A DNA stretch of 54,571 nucleotides from Pseudoalteromonas sp. G4 (GCF_028875915.1 NZ_JAPEHW010000019.1:1-54571), one strand, 5' to 3'; positions 34,429-44,588 are shown, counted from the first letter of the stretch. The notes: generated by a model from the sequence alone, not told the origin. Translations and numbers: made by a program.

Positions 34429-37053
34429 ATGCCATTAGTTGTCTATTTTTTGTTGTTTTTGCCTTTTTGTTTATCTGCAAATAGCCAATTTGGTGAAATT
34501 TTTGAAGACCACACCGCAGTGATGTTACTAATCGATGCTGCAAGCGGTGAAATTGTCAAAGCCAATAAGGCCGCAGCGAATTTTTATGGTTACACCATTG
34601 ATGTACTCGAAAATAAATCAATTCAAGAAATAAACCTCTTCACTAAAGAACAAGTTGCAGAAGAGCGTAAAAACGCCCAGCTACAAAAACGCAATTATTT
34701 TATCTTTCGTCACCAAATTGCCAGTGGCGATGTTAAAACCGTCGAAGTTTACTCCACCCCAATAACAAACGCTGGCAGAACAATGTTATTTTCCATCATT
34801 CAAGATATTTCGGAACAACGCCAGTATCAAACGGATATTTGGCAATACCAACAAAACCTCGAAGAAATGGTTGACGCTCAACTTGCAACCATTACAGATA
34901 AGAACAACAAAATGCATACTCTGTATTTGACTGGCATCATTACGTTAATCACCGTTTCGTTATTTTTAACTTATTTATTGCGCATTGCACGAAATGCTGA
35001 AAAACGCAGTGATGAACTAAATCAAATTGTAGAACAAAGCCCATCGGCAATTATAACCACAGACTATAACGGCAATATTATTTATCAAAACAACCACAGC
35101 ATGAAAACGCTGTTTGCTAATATAAGTAAGAGTAAGAATGTATTTGAAGTTTTACCCAATTTGGTAGACGACCAAACACGTTTTACTAATGCCATCAAAC
35201 ATCGTCAACCATGGGTAGATAAGTTATCTATTCACCAAGGAAATACTTTTTTACGTGTACACCTTTACCCAATTAACAGTAAGCAAAACAGCCAAAGTGG
35301 TTATGTGTTAATTTTGGATGATATATCCAAACAAAAACAAGATGAAAAACAGCTACGACTCACCTCGACTGTGTTCCAAACCGCCACCGAAGCGGTGATG
35401 ATTTGTGATAAACATTATAAAATCCAAGCAGTAAATGAAGCGTTTACTAAAATCACCGGCTATGAAAGCCATGAGGTCATCAATAAAACACCTGAAATTT
35501 TAAGTTCAGGCCTACAAAATGAATCGTTTTATCAAAATATGCAGCACCAGCTAGATGAAAACAATCAATGGCAAGGTGAAGTATGTAATCGCCGTAAGAA
35601 TGGCGAAATTTATTACGAGTGGCTGTCTATCACAGCGCTTAGAGACAACGATGGTGAGATTGAAGCCTTTGTTGCGCTCTTTAGTGATATTACTAAACGC
35701 AAAAAAGCAGAAAGTAAGATATACCAACAAGCTAACTATGACTCGCTTACCGGGCTTGCCAATAGAAACTTATTTTTAGATCGTTTTGAACAAGCACTTA
35801 ATAAAGCGGAGCGTGACAATACGTTTGTCACACTCTTGTTTATTGACTTAGATGGCTTTAAACATGTTAATGACACCTTAGGTCACTCCCAAGGCGACGT
35901 ATTATTAAAACAAACAGCTCAAAGGTTAAACGCTACCTTACGTAAGTCTGACACTATCACCCGTTTAGGTGGCGATGAGTTTGCAGTACTTATTTCCACA
36001 GACAAAAAAGAATTTAATATTCATAAAGTAGCGCGCAAAATACAGAGCGCAATAGCCAGACCGTTCGAACTCGAAAACGCACAAGGGTTTGTCTCAGCGA
36101 GTATCGGCATCACTAGTTACCCAAATGATGGTAAGGATGTTGAAACACTAATGCGTAAAGCCGATAGCGCAATGTATAAAGCCAAAGCAAATGGTAAAAA
36201 TAACTTTCAGTTTTTCACCGCCGAAATGGATGAAAAAGCCCTTAAGCGCCGCGCACTGGAAAGTGAGTTACGTATTGCGATTGAGCAACAGCAATTTACC
36301 GTACATTATCAGCCTATTTTTGATACCGAGCACAATCATATTTATGCCTCTGAAGCCCTTGTACGCTGGCAACACCCAGAGAAAGGTTTGTTGTCACCTT
36401 TTCACTTTATTGACCTCGCAGAAGAGTTAGGGCTCATCGCTGAAATTGGTGAATATGTATTAAACACGGCATGCGAAACTGCCGCTAACTGGCAAACCTT
36501 ATATAGTGATGCGCCAAGTATCAGTATCAATATTTCCAGTATTCAATTTCAGCGTGATGGTTTTATCGAAAGTATCGATAATGCCCTTCTTAACAGCGGT
36601 TTGCCTGCTGAAAAATTGATTTTAGAAATCACCGAAAGCGTATTTATCGAGAATGACCAAAAAACCATGGCGCAATTAAACGAACTCGCCGAGCGCGGAA
36701 TAAAAATTGCCATTGATGATTTTGGTACTGGGTATTCATCACTCAGTTATTTAAAAAAATTCCCAGTAAATAAACTAAAAATTGACAGAAGTTTTGTCAG
36801 TGATATTGAGCACAACCAAGAAAACCAAGCATTAACAAAAGCCATTATTGCAATGGGGCAAAGCTTAAAATTAGAAGTCATTGCGGAAGGTGTTGAAACG
36901 AGCGATCAAATGAAATGGCTGAAAGACTTTGAATGTACATTAATACAAGGTTATTGGTTTGCTAAACCAAGTAGCCAAAAGGACTTTTTATCATTACTTT
37001 CTGAACATGGCTCGGTAAAAAACCACAAAACCGACATGCCTCAATCAAGCTAA
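34429..37053 (+). CDS. Membrane-bound PAS-GGDEF-EAL cyclic-di-GMP protein
   Basis: 874 residues. An N-terminal hydrophobic segment (1-16) and a helix at about 164-186 (LYLTGIITLITVSLFLTYLL) place the first PAS domain (20-135) in the periplasm. Two cytosolic PAS domains follow (about 195-300 and 315-435). The diguanylate cyclase site GGDEF is at 514-518, intact, with the inhibitory I-site RKSD five residues before it. The phosphodiesterase motif EALVRW is at 642 and the loop DDFGTGYSSLSYL is present. Both activities look possible; the net direction cannot be read. Convergent with the broken histidine kinase. Confidence 0.92.
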   Translation: MPLVVYFLLFLPFCLSANSQFGEIFEDHTAVMLLIDAASGEIVKANKAAANFYGYTIDVLENKSIQEINLFTKEQVAEERKNAQLQKRNYFIFRHQIASGDVKTVEVYSTPITNAGRTMLFSIIQDISEQRQYQTDIWQYQQNLEEMVDAQLATITDKNNKMHTLYLTGIITLITVSLFLTYLLRIARNAEKRSDELNQIVEQSPSAIITTDYNGNIIYQNNHSMKTLFANISKSKNVFEVLPNLVDDQTRFTNAIKHRQPWVDKLSIHQGNTFLRVHLYPINSKQNSQSGYVLILDDISKQKQDEKQLRLTSTVFQTATEAVMICDKHYKIQAVNEAFTKITGYESHEVINKTPEILSSGLQNESFYQNMQHQLDENNQWQGEVCNRRKNGEIYYEWLSITALRDNDGEIEAFVALFSDITKRKKAESKIYQQANYDSLTGLANRNLFLDRFEQALNKAERDNTFVTLLFIDLDGFKHVNDTLGHSQGDVLLKQTAQRLNATLRKSDTITRLGGDEFAVLISTDKKEFNIHKVARKIQSAIARPFELENAQGFVSASIGITSYPNDGKDVETLMRKADSAMYKAKANGKNNFQFFTAEMDEKALKRRALESELRIAIEQQQFTVHYQPIFDTEHNHIYASEALVRWQHPEKGLLSPFHFIDLAEELGLIAEIGEYVLNTACETAANWQTLYSDAPSISINISSIQFQRDGFIESIDNALLNSGLPAEKLILEITESVFIENDQKTMAQLNELAERGIKIAIDDFGTGYSSLSYLKKFPVNKLKIDRSFVSDIEHNQENQALTKAIIAMGQSLKLEVIAEGVETSDQMKWLKDFECTLIQGYWFAKPSSQKDFLSLLSEHGSVKNHKTDMPQSS

Positions 37054-37081
37054 CAAAGGCAGAATTAAATTAAAACTGTGG

Positions 37082-38397
37082 CTAGGCTTGCAATTGGTGC
37101 TGATCTGAAAACGGAATGCAAATCGTAAACTCACTGCCTTTATCACTGGATGTTACCGTCAGTTTACCTTTATGTTCGTCACAAATAATGCGATAACAAA
37201 TTGCCAAGCCAAGCCCTGTGCCCTCACCGATTGGCTTTGTGGTATAAAACGGGGTAAATATGTCTTTTAAATCAGCCTCTGGAATGCCACACCCCGTGTC
37301 CCTGATAGTAATCACAATATTATTTTCATGAACTTTAGTAGAGATATAAATATCCCCTTTCGAATCAAACGACTGTTTTGCGTTTAAAATCAGATTCATA
37401 AACACTTGGTTAAGTTTTCCCATATTCACCGTTGTTTCCGGTAAAGGGTTTAGCGCTAAATGCACCTTACAATTGTCTTTAAGTTCATTGCGTAAAATAT
37501 TAAGCGTTGATTGAATTCCTTTATTGATATCACTAAGTTCGTGAACATCAGATTCGCCACGGGAAAAGCGTTTTAAATCAAGCATAATTTGCTTGGCTGA
37601 ATTAAGGCCTTTCACCGTTTCAGCTGTCAGCTCGTCTAAATCACTTAAGATAAAGCTAAGCTCATCATCAAATACCGCGTTTTTTAATTCTTCAGTTATA
37701 GATGGGTCGTTTTTTAGGGTATTCAAACGCGTTGTGATCTCAGGCAAATAATCATGGTTAATGGTATTGATATTACTAATTGCAAAGCCAAGCGGTGCGC
37801 TGCCATTTTTTCTGACTCAATCATCATTGTTTGATTATGTGCTAACTGCGCTAAACTTTCTTGCAGCTCATTATTGCTGCGCTCTAACCGTAATTGGGTT
37901 TGTTGTAATTCAAGGCGATATTGCGCTGAGGCAATACGTGGTGCGGCAATATTGGCAATCACCTGTAAAAGCGCCATTTCAAATTCTGAATAATCGTCAG
38001 TTTTATTTGATTCCGAATCAATTACGGCAATCGTATTGCCTTCATAAATAACCGGCACTGCAAGCTCTGAAAGTCCTTGGAATTGATCATTGATATAACG
38101 TGCGTCAGTGCGCGTATCTGAGACAATTTCAGCCACGCCTGTTTCAGCAACCGTACCCACAATGCCTTGTCCTACAGGGATTTCAATGCGCTCAAAAATC
38201 TCACGATCTTTTGGGTTTTTAATGCCAAAAGCTGCCATTTGTACCAATTTATCTTCATTGCGAAGATAAATCACACAATCATCAAACGACATAATCTCGC
38301 CCACGCCTTGTGCAATTGACCACAATAAGTCATCCAGCTCGGCCTGGTTTAACATGGCAAGTGCAAATGCATTTATTTTATCTACACCATAAAACAT
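37082..38397 (-). pseudogene. GAF-domain histidine kinase, disrupted by deletion of the H-box
   Basis: Two overlapping minus-strand frames are the halves of one kinase. The first (38397 to 37723) has a GAF domain (residues 15-160) and a coiled coil ending in MIESEKMAA. The second resumes at PLGFAISNINT and carries N-box NQVFMNLILNAKQS, DTGCGIPEADL and GEGTGLGLAI of the ATPase domain. At 37796-37797 only two bases (CA) join MAA to PLGFA, where related kinases have about 14 residues LGQLVAGVAHEINT with the phospho-acceptor His. About 40 bases are therefore missing, and restoring 40 makes the length divisible by three. The ATPase half keeps no His, so the kinase should be inactive. Confidence 0.85.
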
Positions 38398-38507
38398 GAT
38401 GCACCATCCTCGGAGTTATAACTCCCTAAGTATAGTGCAAAGAGTGGGACTAGCTTAGTTTAGCAAATGATTGCTACTTATAAGTATTAGATTTTATATA
38501 TTATTGC

Positions 38508-38954
38508 TTAGCGCGCTTTTGCAAGGGCTTTATCTAGCTCGTCAGCAAATGCTTTTTTATCCGCATTAGAAAGTGCACTTGGGCCACCGGTTTCAACACC
38601 ACTGGCACGCAACGTATCAAAAAAATCGCGCATATTTAAACGCGACTTAATATTGCTGCTCGTTAACAGCTCACCGCGTGGCGTGAGGGCTATAGCTTGC
38701 TTGGTGATCACTTCGTCGGCAAGAGGGATATCCTGAGTAATCACTAAATCACCAGGCTCTACGCGCTGGGCAATCACATTATCAGCAACATCAAAACCCT
38801 TTTCTACTTGCAGTCGCTTGATAAAGCGTGAAGGCGGAATACGAAAGCTATGATTTGCTATAAACGTTGTCATAATCTGTGTACGTTCAGCAGCGCGAAA
38901 CAGAATTTCTTTTATCACAACCGGACACGCGTCGGCATCAACCCAAATATTCAT
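38508..38954 (-). CDS. YaiI/YqxD family protein (DUF188, PIN-like)
   Basis: 148 residues from the ATG at 38954, where the typical opening [18 protein letters not shown] begins; the frame to 38999 adds a non-family extension. Further motifs are [18 protein letters not shown] and [19 protein letters not shown]. The family has a PIN-nuclease-like fold with conserved acidic residues, but its activity is not established. Confidence 0.92.
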   Translation of the reverse strand: MNIWVDADACPVVIKEILFRAAERTQIMTTFIANHSFRIPPSRFIKRLQVEKGFDVADNVIAQRVEPGDLVITQDIPLADEVITKQAIALTPRGELLTSSNIKSRLNMRDFFDTLRASGVETGGPSALSNADKKAFADELDKALAKAR

Positions 38955-39031
38955 AAATAACCTACAGCATAATTTTATTGGCAAAGTATACGGGAACACA
39001 GAAACGAAATACTAATTATTTACCGCGCTCT

Positions 39032-40273
39032 TTAGTCACTGGCCAATTTTAAGGTAAAAACCGTGCCTTGTTTATCTGAACTGACTGTTATATCAATAGC
39101 TAAACGTTTGCATAAGCGTTTTACAATCGCAAGGCCAAAGCCAAGGCCGGTACTACTGTCGCTTTTAACCCCAGCATCAAACACCTTGTTGAGCAATTGC
39201 TTATCAATACCACTACCCGAATCACGAATTGTTAAGTGATTCTTGGCATATTCAATAAAAATTGTGCCTTTATTAGTATGATGAAATGCATTACTAATTA
39301 AATTACTTAACACCATTTTAAATGCATCATGATTCGTGTTTACTGTGGCAGTTGAGTCAACATTCACCTCAATCTCAATCGGTTTATTTTCAATCAATTT
39401 ATGATGCAACAAAATAGCCTGTTCAATCAGCGGTAATAGTTTAATGTCGCTTAATTCATAATCATGCTCTCTAGCCATTGCCAATAAACCCGAAACTGAT
39501 TGCTGCATATCACGCTGCGCATTTTCAATACGGGATAAAAGCACCTGTTGCTCTTGGCTAAGAGGTGTTTCTTTAAGTAACGCAACTGCCCCTACACTAA
39601 TTGCGATAGGTGTACGTAATTCATGGGAGGCATCACGCGTAAAGTTTTGCTCCCGTTCAATAAACTGCCGTACACGCATAAACGCATTATCTAACGCTTT
39701 GGCAAATACGCCGATTTCATCTTGTTTAAACTGTGCTGAAAAGCCAACGGGCATGGTGTCTGATGTGGTATTTGAAATAAGCTGATCGAGCGCCTTAATT
39801 GGTTTAGTGATGCGCTTTGCTAATAGCCACGCCACCAATAGAACTATTAACAAAATGATGGTGACAAAAAATAATGCGAAGCCCAACATACCGCCTGTAT
39901 TTTTGCGCACAATCAGTTGCTCGCTCACTTCGGCAACCAAGTAACCGGAAGATAGCGCTTTAATATGGTAATGTTTGTCACCGTCACCTGAGAACTCTAT
40001 ACGATTGGGCTCTTCTTGTAACAGACTAAAAATTGGCTGTGGTAATGCATCAATTGATGCAACATAACTGACAAAAGGGTAATGAGTGGAGACCGTTTGG
40101 TTTGTGGCTAATTGCGATTCAACTTGTTCTTTTTCACTATTTAAAATAAAGCGAAAAAAACCATCTTCCACTTCATATGAAAATATAAAACCTAAACCAA
40201 TAAACAAAGTGCTAACTAGCAGAGCAATGCTGATAAACGATACAATGATGCGCGTTCTAATTAATGTAAACAC
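39032..40273 (-). CDS. Two-component sensor histidine kinase
   Basis: 413 residues. Membrane helices at about 9-32 and 129-152 bracket a periplasmic sensor of about 95 residues. A HAMP linker (154-205) follows, then the H-box with His217 in DASHELRTP, N-box NLISNAFHHT, DSGSGI and TGLGFGLAIV. The start is a GTG. It lies 12 bases after the response regulator gene, so the two form one operon. The signal is unknown; the architecture is like QseC/PmrB-type kinases. Confidence 0.9.
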   Translation of the reverse strand: MFTLIRTRIIVSFISIALLVSTLFIGLGFIFSYEVEDGFFRFILNSEKEQVESQLATNQTVSTHYPFVSYVASIDALPQPIFSLLQEEPNRIEFSGDGDKHYHIKALSSGYLVAEVSEQLIVRKNTGGMLGFALFFVTIILLIVLLVAWLLAKRITKPIKALDQLISNTTSDTMPVGFSAQFKQDEIGVFAKALDNAFMRVRQFIEREQNFTRDASHELRTPIAISVGAVALLKETPLSQEQQVLLSRIENAQRDMQQSVSGLLAMAREHDYELSDIKLLPLIEQAILLHHKLIENKPIEIEVNVDSTATVNTNHDAFKMVLSNLISNAFHHTNKGTIFIEYAKNHLTIRDSGSGIDKQLLNKVFDAGVKSDSSTGLGFGLAIVKRLCKRLAIDITVSSDKQGTVFTLKLASD

Positions 40274-40285
40274 AAGCTCAATCTC

Positions 40286-40984
40286 TTAAAATGTTAAACT
40301 AAACCCAACACCGTGGATGGTCTTGATAATCGGCTTTGCAAATGGCTTATCTAGCACTTTTCTAAGTTGATAAAAATGCGAACGAAGCGCATCCGAATCA
40401 GTTGGCTCATCGCCCCAAATTTTATCGCATAATTCTGAGCGTGATACCGCTCTTGGGTAGGCTTCCATCAAAATGCGTAAAATAGCAAAACCTATCGGCT
40501 GCAGATGAATTTCAGCGCCTGCACGCAGTACCCGTTTGCTAGCAAAATCTAACACTAACTCAGTTTCATCCTTGCCCAGCTGTAATTGTTTGCTTTGAGT
40601 TTGCGATTGATGCCGTTGAGTAATCGCCAAACAGCGTAAATAAAGCTCTTCTAACTCAAACGGTTTGGTTAGATAATCATCCGCTCCTAACTCAAAGCCC
40701 GTTACTTTATCACTTAAAGTATCTCGCGCCGTTAGCATAATAATCGGAATATGCCGTTCTGCCTTACTTCTCAGCTCCTGACAAACCGCTAAGCCATCTT
40801 TTTTCGGCAGAGCAATATCCAAAATAATGCAGTCATAAAAATGTGCAAGGGCTAAAGAAGCGCCTTGTTCACCATCATAAGCAAAGTCCATTACAGCGTC
40901 TCGATTGTCAAAAAATGTGGCGATGTTGTTGGAAATCGCTACATTATCTTCAATCAAAAGTACTTTAAGCTGTTGTTCTTTCAA
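40286..40984 (-). CDS. OmpR-family response regulator
   Basis: 232 residues: a receiver domain with Asp56 in ILDIALPKKDG, acidic pair ED12-13, Thr in MLTARD and Lys in LTKPFE, then a winged-helix OmpR DNA-binding domain from about 135 (SRSELCDKIWGDE, LRSHFYQLRKVLDKP, IHGVGFSL). It is paired with the kinase that follows. An upstream inverted repeat and a possible divergent small ORF lie within 125 bases. Confidence 0.92.
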   Translation of the reverse strand: MKEQQLKVLLIEDNVAISNNIATFFDNRDAVMDFAYDGEQGASLALAHFYDCIILDIALPKKDGLAVCQELRSKAERHIPIIMLTARDTLSDKVTGFELGADDYLTKPFELEELYLRCLAITQRHQSQTQSKQLQLGKDETELVLDFASKRVLRAGAEIHLQPIGFAILRILMEAYPRAVSRSELCDKIWGDEPTDSDALRSHFYQLRKVLDKPFAKPIIKTIHGVGFSLTF

Positions 40985-41055
40985 TTTAATTATTCCTTTT
41001 AAGCCGACAAAACAAGGCTAGCATTTAAAGGTAAATGAGGTAAGGGGTAAAGGTG

Positions 41056-41199
41056 ATGAATATCAGCATTAGTGCACTCATCGCACTATTTAGTGCAATG
41101 AGTGCAAAGGTTAACTGCTTAATTAAAATCCGTTTTTTCATTAAAGCGATTGCACTTTATTCAATAAGGATGCGATATCAGTATTGTCTGGAAATTTAA
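41056..41199 (+). CDS. Possible 47-residue hydrophobic small protein (uncertain)
   Basis: An ATG with AAAGG upstream opens a 47-codon frame, starting MNISISALIALFSAMSAKV and continuing with KIRFFIKAIALYS. It is divergent from the response regulator gene (71 bases between starts) and its 3' end is antisense to the frameshifted DJ-1/TPR gene. The inverted repeat at 41073-41106 falls inside it and largely dictates its sequence. No family is recognised; it may be chance. Confidence 0.25.
   Translation: MNISISALIALFSAMSAKVNCLIKIRFFIKAIALYSIRMRYQYCLEI
41073..41106. repeat. 16-bp inverted repeat between DJ-1 remnant and response regulator
   Basis: TGCACTCATCGCACTA and TAGTGCAATGAGTGCA are separated by TT. 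The single mismatch is C-A on the plus strand but G-U on the minus strand, so minus-strand RNA folds completely. There is no T tract. Confidence 0.75.
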
Positions 41200-42216
41200 C
41201 TTTTGCCGCTGCAAGATGTGTTTGTGCAGCTTTAAACTGATTTTCAGCAAGCAGTGTTTTTGCCATTGCTAGCTCAAGCATCGGGTGATTAATGGCATCT
41301 TTTGTTACTTCCATTAATGAAAGCGCGGTATCGCGTTCCATTTGGTTTTGCGCATGCTTACCTAAATAAACCCCAAGCATCGCTAACAGCATGGTATCAA
41401 AGTCATCTTTGTTGGCATTATATGTAGCAAGCGCCCGTCTTTAAATTCAATTGGTTTGTCGAGCGATAAACCTAATTTCTCAACAACGGCAATTGCTGTG
41501 TCTGTGGTTGAAAAAGGGTTTTGACCAGTCAGCAAGTTGCCATCAAAACTGACTTGATTGAACATCAAACTGTCTTGTTGATAAAGCGCACCTTGCTCTG
41601 ATAATTTATTGGCAAGCGAAAATGGCATTTGCCATTTTTTAGTAAAGGCCGTCTCTTCTAAATTGCTAAACGCTGAAACGCGTTTACCTGCTAGCAAGTA
41701 CTCTCCGTTTGATAGTTTAATGTCTAAAAGCGCAGCAGGTCCATGACACACAGCGCCAATCACGCCATTATTTTCATACACTTGCTTTATTATTTTTTTA
41801 ACGCTGTTATCACTGGCTAAATCAAACATTGGCCCTTTACCACCCACCACATAAACAGCATCGAAATCGTTATGGTTGAGGGTTTCAAGTTTGATTGTAC
41901 TTTCAAGCTTTTCTAACGCACTGCTGTCTTTTAAAAACGTTGCATTGTAGGACTTTTCTTTGTTGTAGTTATCAGCCAGCACTTTTCCGCCTTTTGGCGA
42001 TGCAAAAGTAACGTTTGCGCCAGCGGCTTTAAATACTAAATACGATTTACTCATTTCATCGAATTCGTAGCCTGGTTTAACTAATTCGCCCGCTGCGTCC
42101 TTTTCGCCATAGCTACTTAACACCATTAAAATATGCTTTTGCTCATCAGCCATTAGATTAAGTGAAGAAAGGCCAAGTAAACTTGCAATAACGCTGTGTT
42201 TAATTTTGATTGTCAT
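41141..42216 (-). pseudogene. Secreted DJ-1/PfpI-family protein with C-terminal TPR-like region, frameshifted
   Basis: The first frame (42216 to 41383) encodes a signal peptide (MTIKIKHSVIASLLGLSSLNLMA) and a DJ-1/PfpI domain with the nucleophile Cys157 in GAVCHGPAA. It then reads a tail, LLHIMPTKMTLIPCC, that is foreign to the family. Shifting by one base after KDG near 41434 gives ALATYNANKDDFDTMLLAMLG, which runs straight into the downstream frame (to 41141) with a helical repeat tail (LAMAKTLLAENQFKAAQTHLAAAK). One missing base in GACGG-GCG explains the break; repaired, the protein would have about 358 residues. Either a real recent mutation or a sequencing error. Confidence 0.8.
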
Positions 42217-42296
42217 AACATGCTCCTATTGATTGTTGAGTACAATCTAGCAAGGGGCATGTGAAGAAAATGTGAAGTGAAATTGATTTTTAACGG

Positions 42297-42623
42297 TTAG
42301 CTATTTTTTTTAACCGAAGTCATAAACTGCTCGACTTTCAGAGTAATAAATTCATCAACCGCTTCTTCCATCGACTCGATGGTAAAGTTATGTAGTTCCA
42401 AAACGCGGTCTGCTTGGCTTTCACTAATCAGTTTATCGCTGAGTAAAAACTCCCATTCGGGCAGGGTTTTGTCGTATCGTGGGATCACATTGAGTTCAAC
42501 AAAAGGGTAACTAAACTCAACTAAATTAATTAAACGGCAAAAGTCTTCAACATAATCTGTGCCCGTCGGCCCCAAACAGCCCGGTTCTAAACGAAAACGA
42601 ATCACTAATTTTATATTAGACAT
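42297..42623 (-). CDS. Conserved hypothetical protein
   Basis: 108 residues, no signal or membrane segment. Opens with IKLVIRFRLEPGCLGPTG and has WEFLLSDKLISESQADRVLEL. I do not recognise the family. Alone, with 211 bases of promoter region shared with the divergent mscS-type gene. Confidence 0.55.
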   Translation of the reverse strand: MSNIKLVIRFRLEPGCLGPTGTDYVEDFCRLINLVEFSYPFVELNVIPRYDKTLPEWEFLLSDKLISESQADRVLELHNFTIESMEEAVDEFITLKVEQFMTSVKKNS

Positions 42624-42834
42624 AAACCACCCTTAATTTCATGACAGCTACAAAACACTGTGCACTTAAAACTATGTGATCGTTCTGGCTATTTCGCAAG
42701 TGATTGTTAACTAAATTATTGATTAATCAATTTTAGCTGCGCTAGCGCAATTAAAACGCAGTGTGTTTATTTTGTCACTTGAACAGCTTTATAAGATAGC
42801 TTAGTGTATATTTTTTAACTAAAAGGAAAGTCTC

Positions 42835-43665
42835 ATGGAAGAATTTATAGCTCAACTCGATTTAAACCAATATCTGCCCACCGCACTTGATTGGGCAACC
42901 AATCTTATTTTGGCGCTCGCCATTTTAATTATCGGTGTATGGCTTGCAGGTAAAGTAAATAAAGCCATTATTAAAGTTGCCAATAAACACGCGCAATTGG
43001 ATGACACCTTATTTAAGTTTTTTGGCAGTGTTGCCAAATACACCATCTTAGCCTTTGTAGGCATTGCCGTACTCAACCGTTTTGGCGTCCAAACAGCTTC
43101 AATCATTGCTTTACTCGGCGCTGCCGGTTTAGCGGTTGGCTTAGCATTACAAGGCACACTGTCAAATTTAGCAGCAGGCGTTATGCTACTTATTTTTAGA
43201 CCGTATAAAGTTGATGATTTTATCGAAACAGGTGACCAATTCGGTAAAGTTGCTGAAATAGACATGTTCACCACCATTCTACAAACTTTTGATAATCAGC
43301 GTATTATCATTCCTAACAGCGATATTTGGGGCAGCAAAATTATTAATCATTCACACCATGCAATTCGCGGTGTGGATATGCATTTTGGTATTGCTTACAG
43401 CGAGAATATTGATGCAGCCCGCAAAGTAATTGAAGGTGTACTTACAGCGCACCCACATGTACTTAGCGAACCAAGTCCGTTTGTTGAAGTGGAAACATTA
43501 AACAATAGCTCGGTGGATTTTTTAGTTCGCCCTTTTTGCCAGGGTGAGCATTATTTCGATATCTTGTATTCGGTGCCAGAGCAAATTAAAAAAGCACTCG
43601 ATGAAGCAAATATTGAAATTCCATTCCCGCATCGTAAAGTTATTTTAGTTAATGAAAACAAATAA
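42835..43665 (+). CDS. Small-conductance mechanosensitive channel (MscS family)
   Basis: 276 residues, typical of MscS. Helices lie at about 21-40, 65-82 and 92-124; the third is the Gly/Ala-rich pore helix (LLGAAGLAVGLALQG) followed by FRPYKVDDFIE. The C-terminal half is the cytosolic vestibule with PNSDIWGSKIINHS. It releases solutes on hypo-osmotic shock. AAAGGAAAG precedes the ATG. Confidence 0.93.
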   Translation: MEEFIAQLDLNQYLPTALDWATNLILALAILIIGVWLAGKVNKAIIKVANKHAQLDDTLFKFFGSVAKYTILAFVGIAVLNRFGVQTASIIALLGAAGLAVGLALQGTLSNLAAGVMLLIFRPYKVDDFIETGDQFGKVAEIDMFTTILQTFDNQRIIIPNSDIWGSKIINHSHHAIRGVDMHFGIAYSENIDAARKVIEGVLTAHPHVLSEPSPFVEVETLNNSSVDFLVRPFCQGEHYFDILYSVPEQIKKALDEANIEIPFPHRKVILVNENK

Positions 43666-43673
43666 ATAACTCT

Positions 43674-43706
43674 AAGGCATGCGCTTTAAACGCATGCCTT
43701 AATATT
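43674..43706 (+). terminator. Terminator-like hairpin after the MscS gene
   Basis: AAGGCATGCG CTTTAAA CGCATGCCTT is a perfect 10-bp stem followed by AATATTTT, 8 bases after the stop codon. Confidence 0.75.
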
Positions 43707-43718
43707 TTGAGGATTAAA

Positions 43719-44090
43719 ATGAATTTAAACCAAGTTACATTGCCAGTAGCTCACATGAAAAATGCAGTTACGTTCTACCAAACGCTCGGTTTTGAACTTA
43801 TCGTTGACACACCCCATTATGCACGTTTTGCCTGCCCGATGGGCGATTCAACATTTTCGCTATCACTTGAAGAAAACCCTGTTAATGGCGCAACAATTTA
43901 TTTTGAACATGCAGAACTCGATAACTGGGTTGACGAATTACAGGCCAAAGGCATTACGTTTACGCAGTTACCAACTGATGAGCGATACCTATGGCGAGAA
44001 GCTGTGTTATTTGACCCTTCAGGCAATAAAATCAAGCTATATTGGGCAGGTGAAAACCGTTTAAACCCACCGTGGCGTGTTAAAAACTGA
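43719..44090 (+). CDS. VOC-family protein (glyoxalase/bleomycin-resistance fold)
   Basis: 123 residues from the ATG at 43719, which has GAGGA 6 bases upstream; an in-frame TTG at 43707 lies inside that ribosome site and is rejected. The pattern NLNQVTLPVAHMKNAVTFYQT, ATIYFEH and FDPSGNKIKLYWAG is that of single VOC modules. Substrate unknown. The DUF3291 gene follows 33 bases later and is probably co-transcribed. Confidence 0.85.
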   Translation: MNLNQVTLPVAHMKNAVTFYQTLGFELIVDTPHYARFACPMGDSTFSLSLEENPVNGATIYFEHAELDNWVDELQAKGITFTQLPTDERYLWREAVLFDPSGNKIKLYWAGENRLNPPWRVKN

Positions 44091-44123
44091 TCTTTTTTCC
44101 GTAAGTTTTCGCAAAGGATGACT

Positions 44124-44585
44124 ATGCAATTAGCTCAACTCAATATCGCGCTTGCAAAATACGCACTTGATGCCCCTGAAATAAAAGACTTTGTTGATAA
44201 CTTAAATAAGGTGAATTCACTCGCTGAAAACAGTGAAGGCTTTATTTGGCGCCTGAAAGATGACTCTGGCGATGCGACTAATATTCAAGCATTTGAAAAC
44301 CCCAATATGCTCGTCAATATGTCTGTTTGGCAAAATGTCGATAGCTTAAAAAACTTTATGTTTCTCACCCATCACCGCGATTTTATGCGCCGCAAAAATG
44401 AATGGTTTGAAAAACTAAATGAAGATAACTACGTGCTTTGGTGGGTGGAAGATGGTCATATTCCATCAGTCGAAGAAGGCATAGCGCGCCTCACGCAATT
44501 ACGTAGCCAAGGCGATACACCCTACGCTTTTAGTTTCAAAACCAATTTTACCCCAGAAGATCTCAAAGAAGAATTCAGCAATTAA
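44124..44585 (+). CDS. DUF3291 domain protein
   Basis: 153 residues. The second ATG (44124) is chosen because AAAGG stands 7 bases before it, whereas it abuts the first ATG at 44118. LAQLNIALAKYALDAP, GFIWRLKDD, MSVWQNVDSLKNFMF and WWVEDGHIPSVEEG match DUF3291, a dimeric alpha/beta-barrel monooxygenase-like family of unknown function. Confidence 0.87.
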   Translation: MQLAQLNIALAKYALDAPEIKDFVDNLNKVNSLAENSEGFIWRLKDDSGDATNIQAFENPNMLVNMSVWQNVDSLKNFMFLTHHRDFMRRKNEWFEKLNEDNYVLWWVEDGHIPSVEEGIARLTQLRSQGDTPYAFSFKTNFTPEDLKEEFSN

Positions 44586-44588
44586 ATC

